Positions 45,436 through 54,991 of a DNA stretch of 64,000 nt are shown here, one piece after another. Position 1 is the stretch's first letter; each line of letters opens with the position of its first letter. The position numbers and the translations under genes were made by a program. This DNA comes from Gaiellasilicea sp963731615 (lineage in GTDB: Bacteria > Actinomycetota > Thermoleophilia > Gaiellales > Gaiellaceae). Below the pieces are notes generated by a model. It was not told the origin of the DNA, searched no databases, and worked only from the letters and a program-made list of their open reading frames with translations. Where the stretch lies: NCBI GenBank assembly GCA_963731615.1, contig CAVSWD010000001.1, forward strand, positions 248,001 to 312,000, written 5' to 3'.

Positions 45436-46413
45436 TTAGGTGTCGCGGGCGGAGCGGCTTAGGTGGCCACGAAGCTTGGAACCGACGGCATCTCGGCGAA
45501 CGGGATCGCTTGATCTCCAGCCGGCCTTACGCGAACTCGAGGCTGCCCCAGCTGCGATACCGAGAAGCCCGATTGCGATGCGAACCAGCCGCCTTGCTGG
45601 GCGATGATGTGTAACCATCAATACCCGCTTTGCCTCGTCGGCGAGCCACGTTCTGAATCGATGCGATCCAAGACCATAGTTCCGCGCGAGCAGCAGTGCG
45701 TGATTGCGGCGAGCCCAGAACGAGTAGCGGTAATCAAATCTCCGGCCCTTTACATGTGGCGCCCCGACGTGATCGACCACCGCTTCGGGCGCGAAAACGG
45801 CCTTGTAGCCCATCGCTCGTAGTCTAAGGAACATGTCGGTGTCTTCTCTAAGCCCACCTACGCCGCGAAAGTCATCGCGAAAACCACCCAGCTGCGCGAG
45901 CGCATCTCTCCGAAACGCCATGTTCGCCCCGATGCCGTGGTCGACCTCGATCATCCTTCCTGGATCGGCGGCAAAGTAGCCCGTTAGCCGGCCGTCTTCG
46001 CGTATCCGGCCAATCGCGTCGATTCCTTCGAAGTCCTCGCCAGGGTGGCCATTGCAGGTCCGTCCTGCTACCCCACCCACACTAGGATCGGAGAAAGCGT
46101 TCAGGAGGCCTTGCACCCAGTTCTCTCTGACGTTGGCGTCGTCGTCGACGAACGCGACGATGTCGCCAGTGACGTGCTCAAGCCCGATGTTACGCGACGT
46201 CGTCATGTGGCCTGCTCCTCCCGGGAACCTGATGTGTCGAGCCCACGTGAACTGTCTGACTACTGCTTCTGTCAGATCGTCCGGACTCGCGTCGACCACG
46301 AACACTTCGGACGGGGATGGTCGGACGCGGCCCAGATGATCGAGGCATGACCTCACGAATTCTGGGCGGCACCACGACACCACGACAACTGAGACTCGTA
46401 TCGAGTTTCTCAA
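45436..46413 (-). CDS. Family 2 glycosyltransferase
   Basis: 325 aa from TTG 46413, which overlaps the upstream TGA as TTGA and has GGAGG about ten nt before it; the frame is open further but nothing supports an earlier start. RVSVVVVSWCRPEFVRSCLD, SEVFVVDASPDDLTEA, GDIVAFVDDDANVRENWV (DDD metal site), GANMAFRRDALAQLGGF and EDTDMFLRLRAMGYKAVFAP are all canonical GT-A motifs. A short hydrophobic stretch near the C-terminus (VRIAIGLLGIAAGAA) may touch the membrane. Adds a sugar to the repeat unit. Confidence 0.88.
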   Translation of the reverse strand: MRNSIRVSVVVVSWCRPEFVRSCLDHLGRVRPSPSEVFVVDASPDDLTEAVVRQFTWARHIRFPGGAGHMTTSRNIGLEHVTGDIVAFVDDDANVRENWVQGLLNAFSDPSVGGVAGRTCNGHPGEDFEGIDAIGRIREDGRLTGYFAADPGRMIEVDHGIGANMAFRRDALAQLGGFRDDFRGVGGLREDTDMFLRLRAMGYKAVFAPEAVVDHVGAPHVKGRRFDYRYSFWARRNHALLLARNYGLGSHRFRTWLADEAKRVLMVTHHRPARRLVRIAIGLLGIAAGAASSSRKAGWRSSDPVRRDAVGSKLRGHLSRSARDT

Positions 46414-47582
46414 CGGACAGTTTCCTCCCACCTGATGGCGGAACCCTCCAGGGATCGAACGAGGGCTGCTTCGAAGTCGACGCTCCGTTGCTCCCACGAC
46501 GGAGGTGCACTTTTGGGACCGCGTGAGCTAGGCGCAGAGAGGACTTCGGCTACTCGCCGAGGAAAAGCCTCCCGTTCCACCATGTAGAACTCGTGCGCAA
46601 ACTCACGGAAGCCTGCAACTGGTGTTGCGACGGTAGGCGTGGCGATTGCGAGGCACTCGTAGGCCTTGATGGGATCGAGACTCTCCATGAACGGCGAAAC
46701 AAGATGCGGCACGATCACCACATCTGCGTGCTGGAGGTACGCAGGCACGTCGCGGTAGGGCCTCGGACCGAGCAGCACAACATTCTCGACAGCGGCGAGC
46801 ACCTTTTGGGAGTCGGAACAAAGGGAGTTCGGCCCCACGAATGCGAGTGTCAGCGACGGTAGCGCGCGGGCTAGTTCGAGTACGAGTTCGACATCTACAC
46901 GCGCGTCGTGAATCGTTCCCGCATAGACCGCGACAGGCGCTGTGGGCATGTCGGCCGGACGCGGACGCGGACGCCGAAAGTGCTCAGCGTCGACCGCGTT
47001 TCTGACAAGCGACACCGCTCGGTTCGCGCCTCGGCTCTCGGCGAGCGCCGTCGAGCAGACGACGACCTCGTCAGCCTTCTTGAGGGCGAGCTTGTCCAAT
47101 CGCCGCAGGCGGGCGAGCTCGCGCGGTGCGAAGGGCACGAGAAGCCAGTCGTCCGAAACGTCGTACAGCGACGGCCAACGTGTTTTCGCGATGAGCGGCG
47201 CGTAGGTGACGTCGTTGATCCACAGCGCGGGACGTGAGAAGCCGACCAGGCGAGTCGCGGCGACCACTTGGCTGCGGAGCAGTGCATCAGCCGCCGGGCC
47301 AATCCGCCGGGGAAGGAGCTTCAACGGGCAGAGAACCCGTAGTCGTCCGTCCGCCGACACTCGCCGCAATCGCGGGCGGGTTGGCCAACGTCGCTTCGAC
47401 AGGTCGTAGAGGACGTCAGTCGGGGGCTCAACGAACAGCACTCTCAACTCGGGGTTCCGTTTGAGGAGCGCGTCTGTCAAGAAGTTGTTCCGATTCCACA
47501 CGTCGTCCCAGCTCTTCAGTGAGCAGACGACGAGTTCCCTCAACGACTCGGGTCCTGTTTGGCTGTCGCTCCCGACGCTCAC
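46410..47582 (-). CDS. Family 4-like glycosyltransferase
   Basis: 390 aa from GTG 47582, overlapping the stop of the upstream gene (GTGA). ELVVCSLKSWDDVWNRNNFL, ELRVLFVEPPTDVL and LWINDVTYAPLIAKTRWPSL with YDVSDDWL form the N-terminal domain typical of TuaH/Glyco_trans_1_4-like proteins. APVAVYAGTIHDARVDVELV, VLLGPRPYRDVPAYLQHADV and DPIKAYECLAIATPTVATP form the donor domain. Cytoplasmic GT-B enzyme of the polysaccharide operon. Confidence 0.85.
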   Translation of the reverse strand: MSVGSDSQTGPESLRELVVCSLKSWDDVWNRNNFLTDALLKRNPELRVLFVEPPTDVLYDLSKRRWPTRPRLRRVSADGRLRVLCPLKLLPRRIGPAADALLRSQVVAATRLVGFSRPALWINDVTYAPLIAKTRWPSLYDVSDDWLLVPFAPRELARLRRLDKLALKKADEVVVCSTALAESRGANRAVSLVRNAVDAEHFRRPRPRPADMPTAPVAVYAGTIHDARVDVELVLELARALPSLTLAFVGPNSLCSDSQKVLAAVENVVLLGPRPYRDVPAYLQHADVVIVPHLVSPFMESLDPIKAYECLAIATPTVATPVAGFREFAHEFYMVEREAFPRRVAEVLSAPSSRGPKSAPPSWEQRSVDFEAALVRSLEGSAIRWEETVR

Positions 47583-48454
47583 GGGTCGACGCCGAGTGAC
47601 CTGCCGCCGAACGCGCTGCGACGGGGACCGCGCAGATAGAGGAGCCCGCGGTGCGCGGCGGCGCGACGTCGGCCGCCGGTGAACACGACAGCCCTTCCAG
47701 CGGCTCCGGCGACGGCTGCTCCACGGTAGAGCCACCAGCCGGCCGATCCATGCCACTTCCGGATGCAGGTCTCTTGCCCCGCATGGAACAATTCCTCCCG
47801 GCGCGTGGAGTCCGAACTTGCGCCAGCACCGCTGTGGCGTGCAACGGCTTCGCCATAAACTTCTGAGCTCCATCCGAGCGCACGAGCGCGTTTCTGCCAG
47901 TCCGTCTCTTCCGAGTAGAGGAAGAAGCGCTCGTCAAAGTGTCCGACCTCCTGGAGGGCTTCCCAGCGCAGCAACAGGACAGCGCCGATCACGAATGTCT
48001 CACTCGCAGGCAGCCACCGCCCTACGCCGACGGCGTCACCCCACGCGCGCAGCGGAGTCGGAAACGGCCAGACAACCTGTTCCGGTTCACCGGCAGCGTT
48101 GACGACCCGCGGTGCAAGCGCCGCAACCTTTCCGTTGTCGTGATCCTGCATTCGCTCAGCGAGCAGGTGTAGGTCATGGGGCGCGAGGAGTGCGTCCGGA
48201 TTCAGTAGGAGGATGTCCTGGGCCGGCCCGGACATGAGGCGTTCGAGCGCGAGGTTGACTCCCGCCCCAAAGCCCAGGTTCTTACCGGGATCGATGTACT
48301 CCGCGCCACGCGCCTGCGCTATCTGCTGAACGGCTTGCGAGCTCGAGTTGTCGACGACGGTGACGTCGACGCTGCCTTCGAGCGCAGCCAGACACCGGTC
48401 GAGTTGTTCGGCAGGCCCGTATGCGACGACGATCCCGTGTACCGGGCGCGTCAT
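47579..48454 (-). CDS. Family 2 glycosyltransferase (rhamnosyltransferase-like)
   Basis: 291 aa from ATG 48454. GIVVAYGPAEQLDRCLAALE, VTVVDNSSSQAV, DPGKNLGFGAGVNLALERLM, ILLLNPDALL (D-x-D type NPD) and GHFDERFFLYSEETDWQKRA are those of the WbbL/RfbF-type rhamnosyltransferases. It would transfer a deoxysugar such as rhamnose from dTDP-rhamnose, but no dTDP-rhamnose genes are in the window. Overlaps neighbours on both sides by four nt. Confidence 0.88.
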   Translation of the reverse strand: MTRPVHGIVVAYGPAEQLDRCLAALEGSVDVTVVDNSSSQAVQQIAQARGAEYIDPGKNLGFGAGVNLALERLMSGPAQDILLLNPDALLAPHDLHLLAERMQDHDNGKVAALAPRVVNAAGEPEQVVWPFPTPLRAWGDAVGVGRWLPASETFVIGAVLLLRWEALQEVGHFDERFFLYSEETDWQKRARALGWSSEVYGEAVARHSGAGASSDSTRREELFHAGQETCIRKWHGSAGWWLYRGAAVAGAAGRAVVFTGGRRRAAAHRGLLYLRGPRRSAFGGRSLGVDP

Positions 48455-49761
48455 GTCGGTACCTTCAACCGGCGACGGTCGGCAAGCGCACCGCAGGTCA
48501 TACCGACTAGCAGCCAGGCCAACACGGGAGTTCCCCGCACCCAGTAGACGTCCACCAGGCCATGCGCGACAGTTGCGACGAGAACGCCTGCGGCGGCCGT
48601 CGCCAAGTCGAGATACCTGAGCCGGTGCAGCACAAAGACGATCCCGAGAATGAGGATCACGAAGCTCGCCGCCAGGGCGTAGCCTCCCTCCGCCGCCTGG
48701 AGAAGCAGCACGTGGTGTGGTTCGTCAGTCCGAGTGCCGAGCTCGGGATCGCCGGAGAGATAGTTGCCGATGCCGATGCCGGTCCACGGATGGTCGGAGA
48801 TGATCCGCTGCGCATCTGCCGAGTACGCCTGGCGGATCGAGAGCGCGTAGGCCGCCGGCGAGTTCGTTCCGGCGCTTAGCGTCGTCACTCGCTCCTGGAC
48901 GCTGGCCGGCATGAGCACAAATGCAGCGACGGCCGCTGCAATGAGTGGGATAGCGCGCGTCAGCGCAGTCCGCAGGCGAGCCTCATGGAAGAAGACGATC
49001 ACGACTGTCCCGATCGCCGTGGCGATCACCGCGCCGCGGCTCTCGGTCAGAAAGAGCGCCGGTATCAGAACGAACACGCAAGGAAGCAGTCGTCTCAGCG
49101 CCGGGAGTGCGACGAGTACGAGGATCGCGTTTGCGATGAACTGGCCGACGGGGTTCTTCTGCATTCCCAGGCTGTTGAACTGCCAGACGACGGCAAGCAC
49201 GGTCGTCGACACGACGTAACCCTGAAGTAGTGGTATGTGCTTGCCGTGGAGCGCCGCGAAGGCGCCGACGAGCAACGGCAGGAGAAACAACTCCAGCCGT
49301 TGCGCCGTTTGTGCGACCTCCGCAAGACCGAAGTGGAACGGAAGGAGCAAGACGATTACCACGGCAAACTGGAGGACGAGGAGCCCGACGGGCCTCAACG
49401 CCGCGAACGATGTCGCGGACTTTGAGATGACCGCGCCCACCGCGATGCCACTCCCGATCAGCACGAGCAGCAGGTCACTGAGCGCCACGCTGTAGCTTCC
49501 GCCGGCTCCCCCGAGGCTCTGAACGAACGGTATGGAGGCACCGAGCAGCACAAGCGGGACAGTCGGATGGACCCAGAGCCACAGCACCAATGGGAAGAGC
49601 GCGACGCTGAAGGCCAGAAACGGCTTCTCGGTGCTCAGGCCATAGCCCACACCGGCAGCCGCGAGCACGGCGAGCGCACCCCATGTGACCAGACGGAGCT
49701 CTCCGAAAGGACGTTGAGTGCGTCTGCCGCCAGCCCATGCCGGCACGTGTCCAACGCTCAT
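48451..49761 (-). CDS. O-antigen ligase/polymerase family protein (Wzy-like)
   Basis: 436 aa with ~11 hydrophobic segments (ELRLVTWGALAVLAAAGVGY onward). The periplasmic loop ALSIRQAYSADAQRIISDHP, WTGIGIGNYLSGDPELG and EPHHVLLLQAAEGGYALAAS fit the Wzy_C pattern (H-x3-H-type residues, G-x-G-x-G-x-Y). It polymerises or ligates lipid-linked repeat units at the outer face. It is the second such gene here, the other being 28120-30007, so two polymers or a polymerase and a ligase may exist. Ends in overlap with the rhamnosyltransferase. Confidence 0.85.
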   Translation of the reverse strand: MSVGHVPAWAGGRRTQRPFGELRLVTWGALAVLAAAGVGYGLSTEKPFLAFSVALFPLVLWLWVHPTVPLVLLGASIPFVQSLGGAGGSYSVALSDLLLVLIGSGIAVGAVISKSATSFAALRPVGLLVLQFAVVIVLLLPFHFGLAEVAQTAQRLELFLLPLLVGAFAALHGKHIPLLQGYVVSTTVLAVVWQFNSLGMQKNPVGQFIANAILVLVALPALRRLLPCVFVLIPALFLTESRGAVIATAIGTVVIVFFHEARLRTALTRAIPLIAAAVAAFVLMPASVQERVTTLSAGTNSPAAYALSIRQAYSADAQRIISDHPWTGIGIGNYLSGDPELGTRTDEPHHVLLLQAAEGGYALAASFVILILGIVFVLHRLRYLDLATAAAGVLVATVAHGLVDVYWVRGTPVLAWLLVGMTCGALADRRRLKVPT

Positions 49762-49783
49762 CGCTCGCGAGCGCCGAAGGCGT

Positions 49784-51304
49784 CTAGCACGATCCGTCTG
49801 TCCCCCTCAGCATCACGGGAACCGTCCCGAAGATCAGGCGTACGTCCTGCCAGATCGACCACGTGCTGACGTAGATGTAATCCAGATTGACCATCTCGGA
49901 GAACGGAATGTCGCTGCGGCCGGTTACCTGCCAGAGGCCGGTAATCCCAGGCTTGAGGTTCAACCGCTTGCGTGCCCAGTTGTCGACGTGGCGATCCTCT
50001 TCGAGGATGAGCGGTCGAGGACCGACGAGACTCATTTCGCCTCGGACAACATTGATCAGCTGGGGGAGCTCGTCGAGCGAGTAACGCCTCAGAACGCGTC
50101 CGACTCGGGTCACTCGAGGGTCGCCGGCCGCTTTGAACATCCGGGAGTCACCCGCAAGATGCTTGTTCAGATGCGCAATCTCGTCCTTCCGTTCGTCGGC
50201 CCCCACGGCCATTGTCCGAAACTTCACGATTGTGAAGGGCTTTCGGCCCTGCCCCATCCGAACTTGCCGGAAGAACACCGGCCCACGCGACTCCAACACC
50301 ACCGCTACCGCAATCGCGAGCATGAAGGGGGACAGCAACACCAAGCCTAGGACGCCGCAGCACAGGTCCATCGCCCGTTTCAACAGCAGGCTGGAGCGCG
50401 AGAGTCTCGCCGGAGGCAGACCCAACAACGGGAGCCCCTCGGCGGCGTGCATATGTACGTGGGGGCCGAGTACTTCGAAGAGGCGTGGCACGAGGTCGAT
50501 CTGGACGTCGAGGTCGTCGAGCGACCGCACGAGTGCGACCATCTGCTCGTGTGAGTCGCGGGTGAACGCGACGATCACGCGTTCGACATCGTGTTGACGG
50601 ACGATCGAACGAAGGCTGGCAGGTCCTCCGAGGATCGTCAGATCCCTCAAGCCGGCCCCGCGCTCTCGCGGCTCGTCGTCGACGAATCCCACCAGCCTCA
50701 CTCCATACTCGGGGTGCTGGTGGATCTTGCGCGCAACGCTTTGGCCGACCAGTCCGGCACCGACGATGACCGTGTTCTGCTGGTACGACGCTGACCGCCG
50801 GCACAAGGTCCTGGCGCCGACACGGGCGACGGGAACGAGCACTGCACCTGCCAGCCAGAAGCAGACCAGCTTGTGAACTTGGGGATTGGCGATATCCAAC
50901 AACCACGTGGCCGCGTAGAAGACCCACGTCCCGACGGTGAGCATGTTGAAGACTCTGGCGACATCGTCGACCGTGGAGTGGTCAGCCCGCTCCTCATCGC
51001 CCTCGTACAAGCCGTAGAACTTTGCAAGCAGAATCCACCCCGGGAGGGTGAGTGCGAAGAGCGCTATCTCGAACGAGGCCGAAACCCGGTTCGGGAAATC
51101 GGGTCCCTGCGAACTGCCGTAGAGCCACTGTGCAAATAGGAAGGCGGTCATCAGGCCGACAACGTCGGCGCCGACCAAAGCGCGCCGAACGAGCCAGCCT
51201 CGGCGCCTTCCGGGCACCGTGTTCGCAAGAGCGCCGGCAATCGGCGCGGCCTGAGTCTCGGCGACCGTGCGTGACTGCCCAACGATTGTTTCGCCTGAAG
51301 GCAT
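49784..51304 (-). CDS. Polyprenyl-phosphate sugar-1-phosphate transferase (WbaP/EpsE-like)
   Basis: 506 aa. N-terminal half: five membrane helices and a Rossmann CoA_binding_3 domain (NTVIVGAGLVGQSVARKIHQ). The C-terminal bacterial sugar transferase domain has KRAMDLCCGVLGLVLLSPFM, FTIVKFRTMAVGADE, SLDELPQLINVVRGEMSLVG with PRPL, and LKPGITGLWQVTGRSDIPF. It starts each repeat unit by moving hexose-1-phosphate onto undecaprenyl phosphate, so it is the committing enzyme of the locus. Directly downstream of the Wzc-type kinase (11 nt). Confidence 0.95.
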   Translation of the reverse strand: MPSGETIVGQSRTVAETQAAPIAGALANTVPGRRRGWLVRRALVGADVVGLMTAFLFAQWLYGSSQGPDFPNRVSASFEIALFALTLPGWILLAKFYGLYEGDEERADHSTVDDVARVFNMLTVGTWVFYAATWLLDIANPQVHKLVCFWLAGAVLVPVARVGARTLCRRSASYQQNTVIVGAGLVGQSVARKIHQHPEYGVRLVGFVDDEPRERGAGLRDLTILGGPASLRSIVRQHDVERVIVAFTRDSHEQMVALVRSLDDLDVQIDLVPRLFEVLGPHVHMHAAEGLPLLGLPPARLSRSSLLLKRAMDLCCGVLGLVLLSPFMLAIAVAVVLESRGPVFFRQVRMGQGRKPFTIVKFRTMAVGADERKDEIAHLNKHLAGDSRMFKAAGDPRVTRVGRVLRRYSLDELPQLINVVRGEMSLVGPRPLILEEDRHVDNWARKRLNLKPGITGLWQVTGRSDIPFSEMVNLDYIYVSTWSIWQDVRLIFGTVPVMLRGTDGSC

Positions 51305-51315
51305 TCGACCCCCTG

Positions 51316-52920
51316 CTACGTGCCCGCGTGAGTTCGGTTAGCCCGAATTCGATCGACTGACAGTTCGTCAGGGTCACGGCGGCCATAGCCGTAGCCGCGG
51401 TAGCTGTTGCCCTCGTCCCGTTGCGATCCCGTCACCACGAAGCCCAGCCGGCGCGCTCGCATGCGCTCGAGGAGGCGGCGCATCTCCGTCAGCATCCCCC
51501 GTCGCATCTGGCTGAGCAGCGTGACCAGGATCACGCCGTCCACTTCCGAGCTCAGCTGGACGGCGTCGCCGACACCGAGAAGCGGCGGTGCATCCAGGAT
51601 GACGACATCGAACTGCTCGCGAAGCTGCACGAGGATTTCCGAAAGCCGGCGTGAGCCGACAAGCTCGCCCGGATCACCCGGGACTGGTCCAGCCGGAAGA
51701 ACGAGCAGGGAACCTCGGCCGTCGTCATCTGCAGACGGCCAGCCTTCGTCACCGGCGCGGGTGGCGGGGGGATCGAGGTCAATAGGAATAAGCGCCTCCT
51801 CGAGCTGAACATCTCGCAGCACGACGTTCGTGACCCCCGGCCTCCCCTGGAGATCGAAGAACTCGGCGAGAAATGGCCTGCGGAGGTCGAGATCGACAAG
51901 CGCAACGCGTGCGCCTGCGCGGGCACACGTCACCGCGAGATTCGCGGCAGTGGTGGATTTCCCCTCGCCTTGCAGGGCGCTCGTGACCAGGATGCAGCGC
52001 GTGTCGGTGTCGAGCGTCGCGAACTCGATGCTGGTGCGAAGCATTCGGAACGTTTCGGACTGCGGTGCGCCCGGATCGTCCAGGGTCACGAGCCGGTGCC
52101 GTTTTTGAAGCTTTCTCGCGGGAGTCGGAATCCGCGCGAGCAGCGGCAGGCCAAGGCGCTCACCTATCTCTTCCGCGGAGCGCACGCGGGTGTCGAGAGC
52201 CTCGAGCAGCAGAGCAAGCCCGAGGCCGAGTGCGAGTCCCAATGCGATGCCGATCGCCGCGTTTCGCACCGGCCTCGGCGAGACCTGGGTTGCCGCTCCG
52301 GCCGACCGGATCAGGCTGGCCCGCGACGTTTGGAGTGCCTCGGCGGTTGCGAGTTGCTGTTGCTCCTCCTCGATGCCGCGGTAGAAGTCGCTCTCCTGCC
52401 GACCTTCGCTTCGAAGCGTCTCGAGCGTCTTGGCGAGACGGTCTCGGGCCCGAGTCAGCGATTGGGTATCGAGCTGCCGCCGGTAGTTGGCGAATGCCTT
52501 GGCGTAGGACGTCGCAAGCAGCTTCGCAACCTTCGGATCGCTGTCGGTGACGGAAAATTCGAGGATTTCGGTCACACCCTTGGGTGCAACGTCTGACTGT
52601 GCGAGCAGAGCTAGTGGCGTCCGATCGGTGCGGCGTGCGAGTGTCAGCGCTCGGCGCGCGACCTCAGGCACTGCGGCGAGCTCGGCCTCAGTCTCGATCG
52701 AGACAGGCGTTTGGCCGGAGCCTGCCACGATGTCGGGAACGTTCTGGGTGTTGATGTAAACGTCAGCAGTTGCCCTGTACTCGTCCGTCTGAAGCACGGA
52801 GAAGTAGGTTGCGGCCGCGGGCACGAGGACCGCGCAGAGCAGCACGATCCAAAGACGTCGCCTCAGAACAGACAGATATGTTGCGAGCGTAGGCCCGCCG
52901 TGCCGTATTTCCCCTGTCAA
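51316..52920 (-). CDS. Polysaccharide chain-length regulator and tyrosine autokinase (Wzc/CapAB-like)
   Basis: 534 aa from TTG 52920. Wzz domain with two helices (LRRRLWIVLLCAVLVPAA and AAIGIALGLALGLGLALLLE) around an outside coiled-coil loop. The kinase domain has Walker A SALQGEGKSTTAANLAV, Walker A' VALVDLDLRRPF and Walker B VVILDAPPLLG. The C-terminus carries a small tyrosine cluster (NSYRGYGYGRRD), the usual autophosphorylation region, only three Tyr here. It controls polymer length and export with Wzy. First gene of the minus-strand operon; its promoter must lie in 52921-53062. Confidence 0.93.
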   Translation of the reverse strand: MTGEIRHGGPTLATYLSVLRRRLWIVLLCAVLVPAAATYFSVLQTDEYRATADVYINTQNVPDIVAGSGQTPVSIETEAELAAVPEVARRALTLARRTDRTPLALLAQSDVAPKGVTEILEFSVTDSDPKVAKLLATSYAKAFANYRRQLDTQSLTRARDRLAKTLETLRSEGRQESDFYRGIEEEQQQLATAEALQTSRASLIRSAGAATQVSPRPVRNAAIGIALGLALGLGLALLLEALDTRVRSAEEIGERLGLPLLARIPTPARKLQKRHRLVTLDDPGAPQSETFRMLRTSIEFATLDTDTRCILVTSALQGEGKSTTAANLAVTCARAGARVALVDLDLRRPFLAEFFDLQGRPGVTNVVLRDVQLEEALIPIDLDPPATRAGDEGWPSADDDGRGSLLVLPAGPVPGDPGELVGSRRLSEILVQLREQFDVVILDAPPLLGVGDAVQLSSEVDGVILVTLLSQMRRGMLTEMRRLLERMRARRLGFVVTGSQRDEGNSYRGYGYGRRDPDELSVDRIRANRTHAGT

Positions 52921-53062
52921 ACCGCAGTCCCCTCAATTTGAAACTCTGAAATATTCACGGTAGACCTGATCGAAACAACCCGCAAGAGGTCATCCGGCCA
53001 GGTCGGGTAGGTCAGGCAACGCGCTGAAACCCGGCCGCTGCGCGAGCTACCCTGGGTTGGTC
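52921..53062. promoter_or_regulatory. Divergent promoter region of the polysaccharide operon
   Basis: 142 nt separate the TTG of the autokinase gene and the ATG of the DUF4115 gene. An AT-rich stretch (CAATTTGAAACTCTGAAATATT, 52934-52955) is the only one of its kind nearby and is a good place for the minus-strand promoter. I cannot fix -10 and -35 boxes with confidence. Confidence 0.4.
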
Positions 53063-53554
53063 ATGCCGGAAACCCCCTTCCAGCGGTTCGCCGCGATCGC
53101 ATTGCTGATCTCGTCAGCCCTGCTGATCGTCCTCGCAGTTCGCGAAGCGTCGGGATCAGACAAGCTGGGGGCGGCGGAGCCGATCGCCGAGAGGGTCACG
53201 GCCACATCGCCGCAAGAGGCTCGGGTGACGCAGGCAGAAGCAGCGCCTGTGGAGACAGCCCCGGCCACGAAGCCGAAGCCTCGGCCGGCGCCTCGGCTCA
53301 CGAGGCTGCAGCTTCTGGCTTCGGGCGGCGACAGCTGGCTCGACGTCCGAGCCGGATCGGCGCAAGGCAAGGTGCTCTACGCGGGGACGCTCCCGCAGGG
53401 CGGGGAGGTCGACGTGAAGGCGAAGCAGCTGTGGATCCGCTTCGGCGGTGCGTCCGATCTCACCGCTGAGCTGAACGGCAAGCCGCTCGAGCTTCGTGCG
53501 GGCACGTACAACGCGCTGATCACTCCGGACGGGCTTCAACTCGTCGCCGGCTGA
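53063..53554 (+). CDS. DUF4115 (RodZ C-terminal-like) membrane-anchored protein
   Basis: 163 aa from ATG 53063. One N-terminal helix (FAAIALLISSALLIVLAVRE), a Pro/Ala/Lys linker, then RLQLLASGGDSWLDVRAGSA, GKVLYAGTLPQGGEVDVKAK, LWIRFGGASDLTAELNGKPL and AGTYNALITPDGLQLVAG. These are the strands and turns of DUF4115, the periplasmic domain of the cytoskeleton protein RodZ. RodZ's cytoplasmic HTH is missing, so it is probably a wall- or glycan-associated outside module (inference). The Pro-rich gene starts 51 nt downstream. Confidence 0.8.
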   Translation: MPETPFQRFAAIALLISSALLIVLAVREASGSDKLGAAEPIAERVTATSPQEARVTQAEAAPVETAPATKPKPRPAPRLTRLQLLASGGDSWLDVRAGSAQGKVLYAGTLPQGGEVDVKAKQLWIRFGGASDLTAELNGKPLELRAGTYNALITPDGLQLVAG

Positions 53555-53604
53555 GCGCGCCGCAGCCCGTATCCAGCCGGGCCAGTGCTGCGTTGCATCG
53601 TCGA

Positions 53605-54991
53605 ATGGAGTGGGGGAGCCTCTTGCGGCGGAGGGTCATGCCAGTGGTGGCAGGAACCGCGCTGCTCGTCGTGGGCGCGGTTGCGGCCGGTGCCGCGGCT
53701 GCGGGTCCGGCGGCGGTCGTGCCGCCCGTGCCGACGGTGACAACGCCGCCGCTGCCGCCGACGCCGTCCGTCACGACGCCGACCGTGCCCGTGCCACCGC
53801 CGCCGACCGTGCCTGTTCCGGTGGTCACAACGGCACCTCCCGCGCCCAAGCCTCCGGTGCCTGTGCCGCCCGCGCCCAAGCCTCCGGTGCCGTGCCGCCC
53901 GCCCCAAGCCACCGGCGCCCAAGCCGCCGGTGCCCGTGCCACCCGCACCCAAGCCCCCGGTGGCCGTTCCCGCACCGGCGCCCGCGGCCGGCCCGGTGAA
54001 GCCGGCGCCCGCGCCGAGTCCCGCAGTGCCGGCCGTAGCGACCAAGCCGAAAGCGCCGGCGGTCTCCACCCAGCTCCAGCGGCGCCTGCTGTGACAACGG
54101 CAGCGGCTGTCCGGTCCCCATCAGCAGCATCAGGTCAGGCGAACTCGACGTCACCGATCCAGCAGCAGGGGTCGGCGGTATCCGGTGCATCGTCGTCGCC
54201 GACCTACTCGTTCTCGCCTTCCCTGGCTTCCACGCCGACGAGCACGCAGCAGAAGAAGGCCGGCGGCCAGAAGATCACGAGCTCGCGGCAGCGCTTCGCC
54301 AACACCGGCAAGAAGCGCGGCGCGACCGTGATCTCGTTCCTGCTCTCCCGCTCTGCGAAGGTCGTGCTCGGCATCAAGGGACCGGGCCCGAGTTGCGAGC
54401 TCGCCGGCCGCGTCCCGGTCGCCGGCGCAGGAGGGCCTCAACCGGGTCCGCTTTGACGGCACGGTGAAGAAGGTGACGCGCCAGACGAAGGACGGCGTGA
54501 CGCTCGAGTTCGACCGGACCGTCACGCTCCAGCCCGGGACGTACATGCTCGAGCTGACCTCGAGGGCGGGCAAGCGCAAATTGGCGCAGACGTTCGTGAC
54601 GATCGTCGATCCGCAGGCGCCGGGAAGGCGAATACCTCCGGCCGCAGTGCTCCTCCCGCGATCGCGTCGCGATCACGCGACCGACCGACGGCGCCTTGAT
54701 CGACTCGCAGGGAAGCGATTCGCAGGGAAGCATCGCGAGCGCCCAGAGCGCTTCCGGCGCGGCGGTCACGCAGAGCGACGAGACGAACGATTCTGACGTC
54801 CTCGGCAAGACCAGCCCGAACCTCGGACAGGCCAAGCCGCAGGCGAGCGGTGTCGCCATCCCCGGGGGCACCGAGGATGACGGCGGGCCGGCTACCTGGA
54901 GTCTTTCCTGCTCGCAATCGTGCTCGCCTCGCTGCTCGCACTCGCCGTCGCCGTGTTCGGTTCGCTGCGCCGCGGCCGCCCGGTCAGTTAG
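53605..54991 (+). pseudogene. Pro-rich secreted protein with C-terminal membrane anchor, several frameshifts
   Basis: ATG 53605. Signal peptide (VVAGTALLVVGAVAAGAAAA), then a Pro/Val/Thr array including repeated PPAPKPPVPV. A shift near 53895 and a second near 54085 (the intermediate frame still reads PAPAAGPVKPAPAPSPAVPA). Then NSTSPIQQQGSAV and KKRGATVISFLLSRSAKVVL; a third near 54435 and LNRVRFDGTVKKVTRQTKDG, TYMLELTSRAGKRKLAQTFV; further ones to IASAQSASGAAVTQSDETND; and finally a helix (SFLLAIVLASLLALAVAVFG) with RRGRPVS ending at TAG 54989. A wall-spanning surface protein with a beta domain is likely. No family recognised. Ends overlap the convergent glycosyltransferase. Confidence 0.6.
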
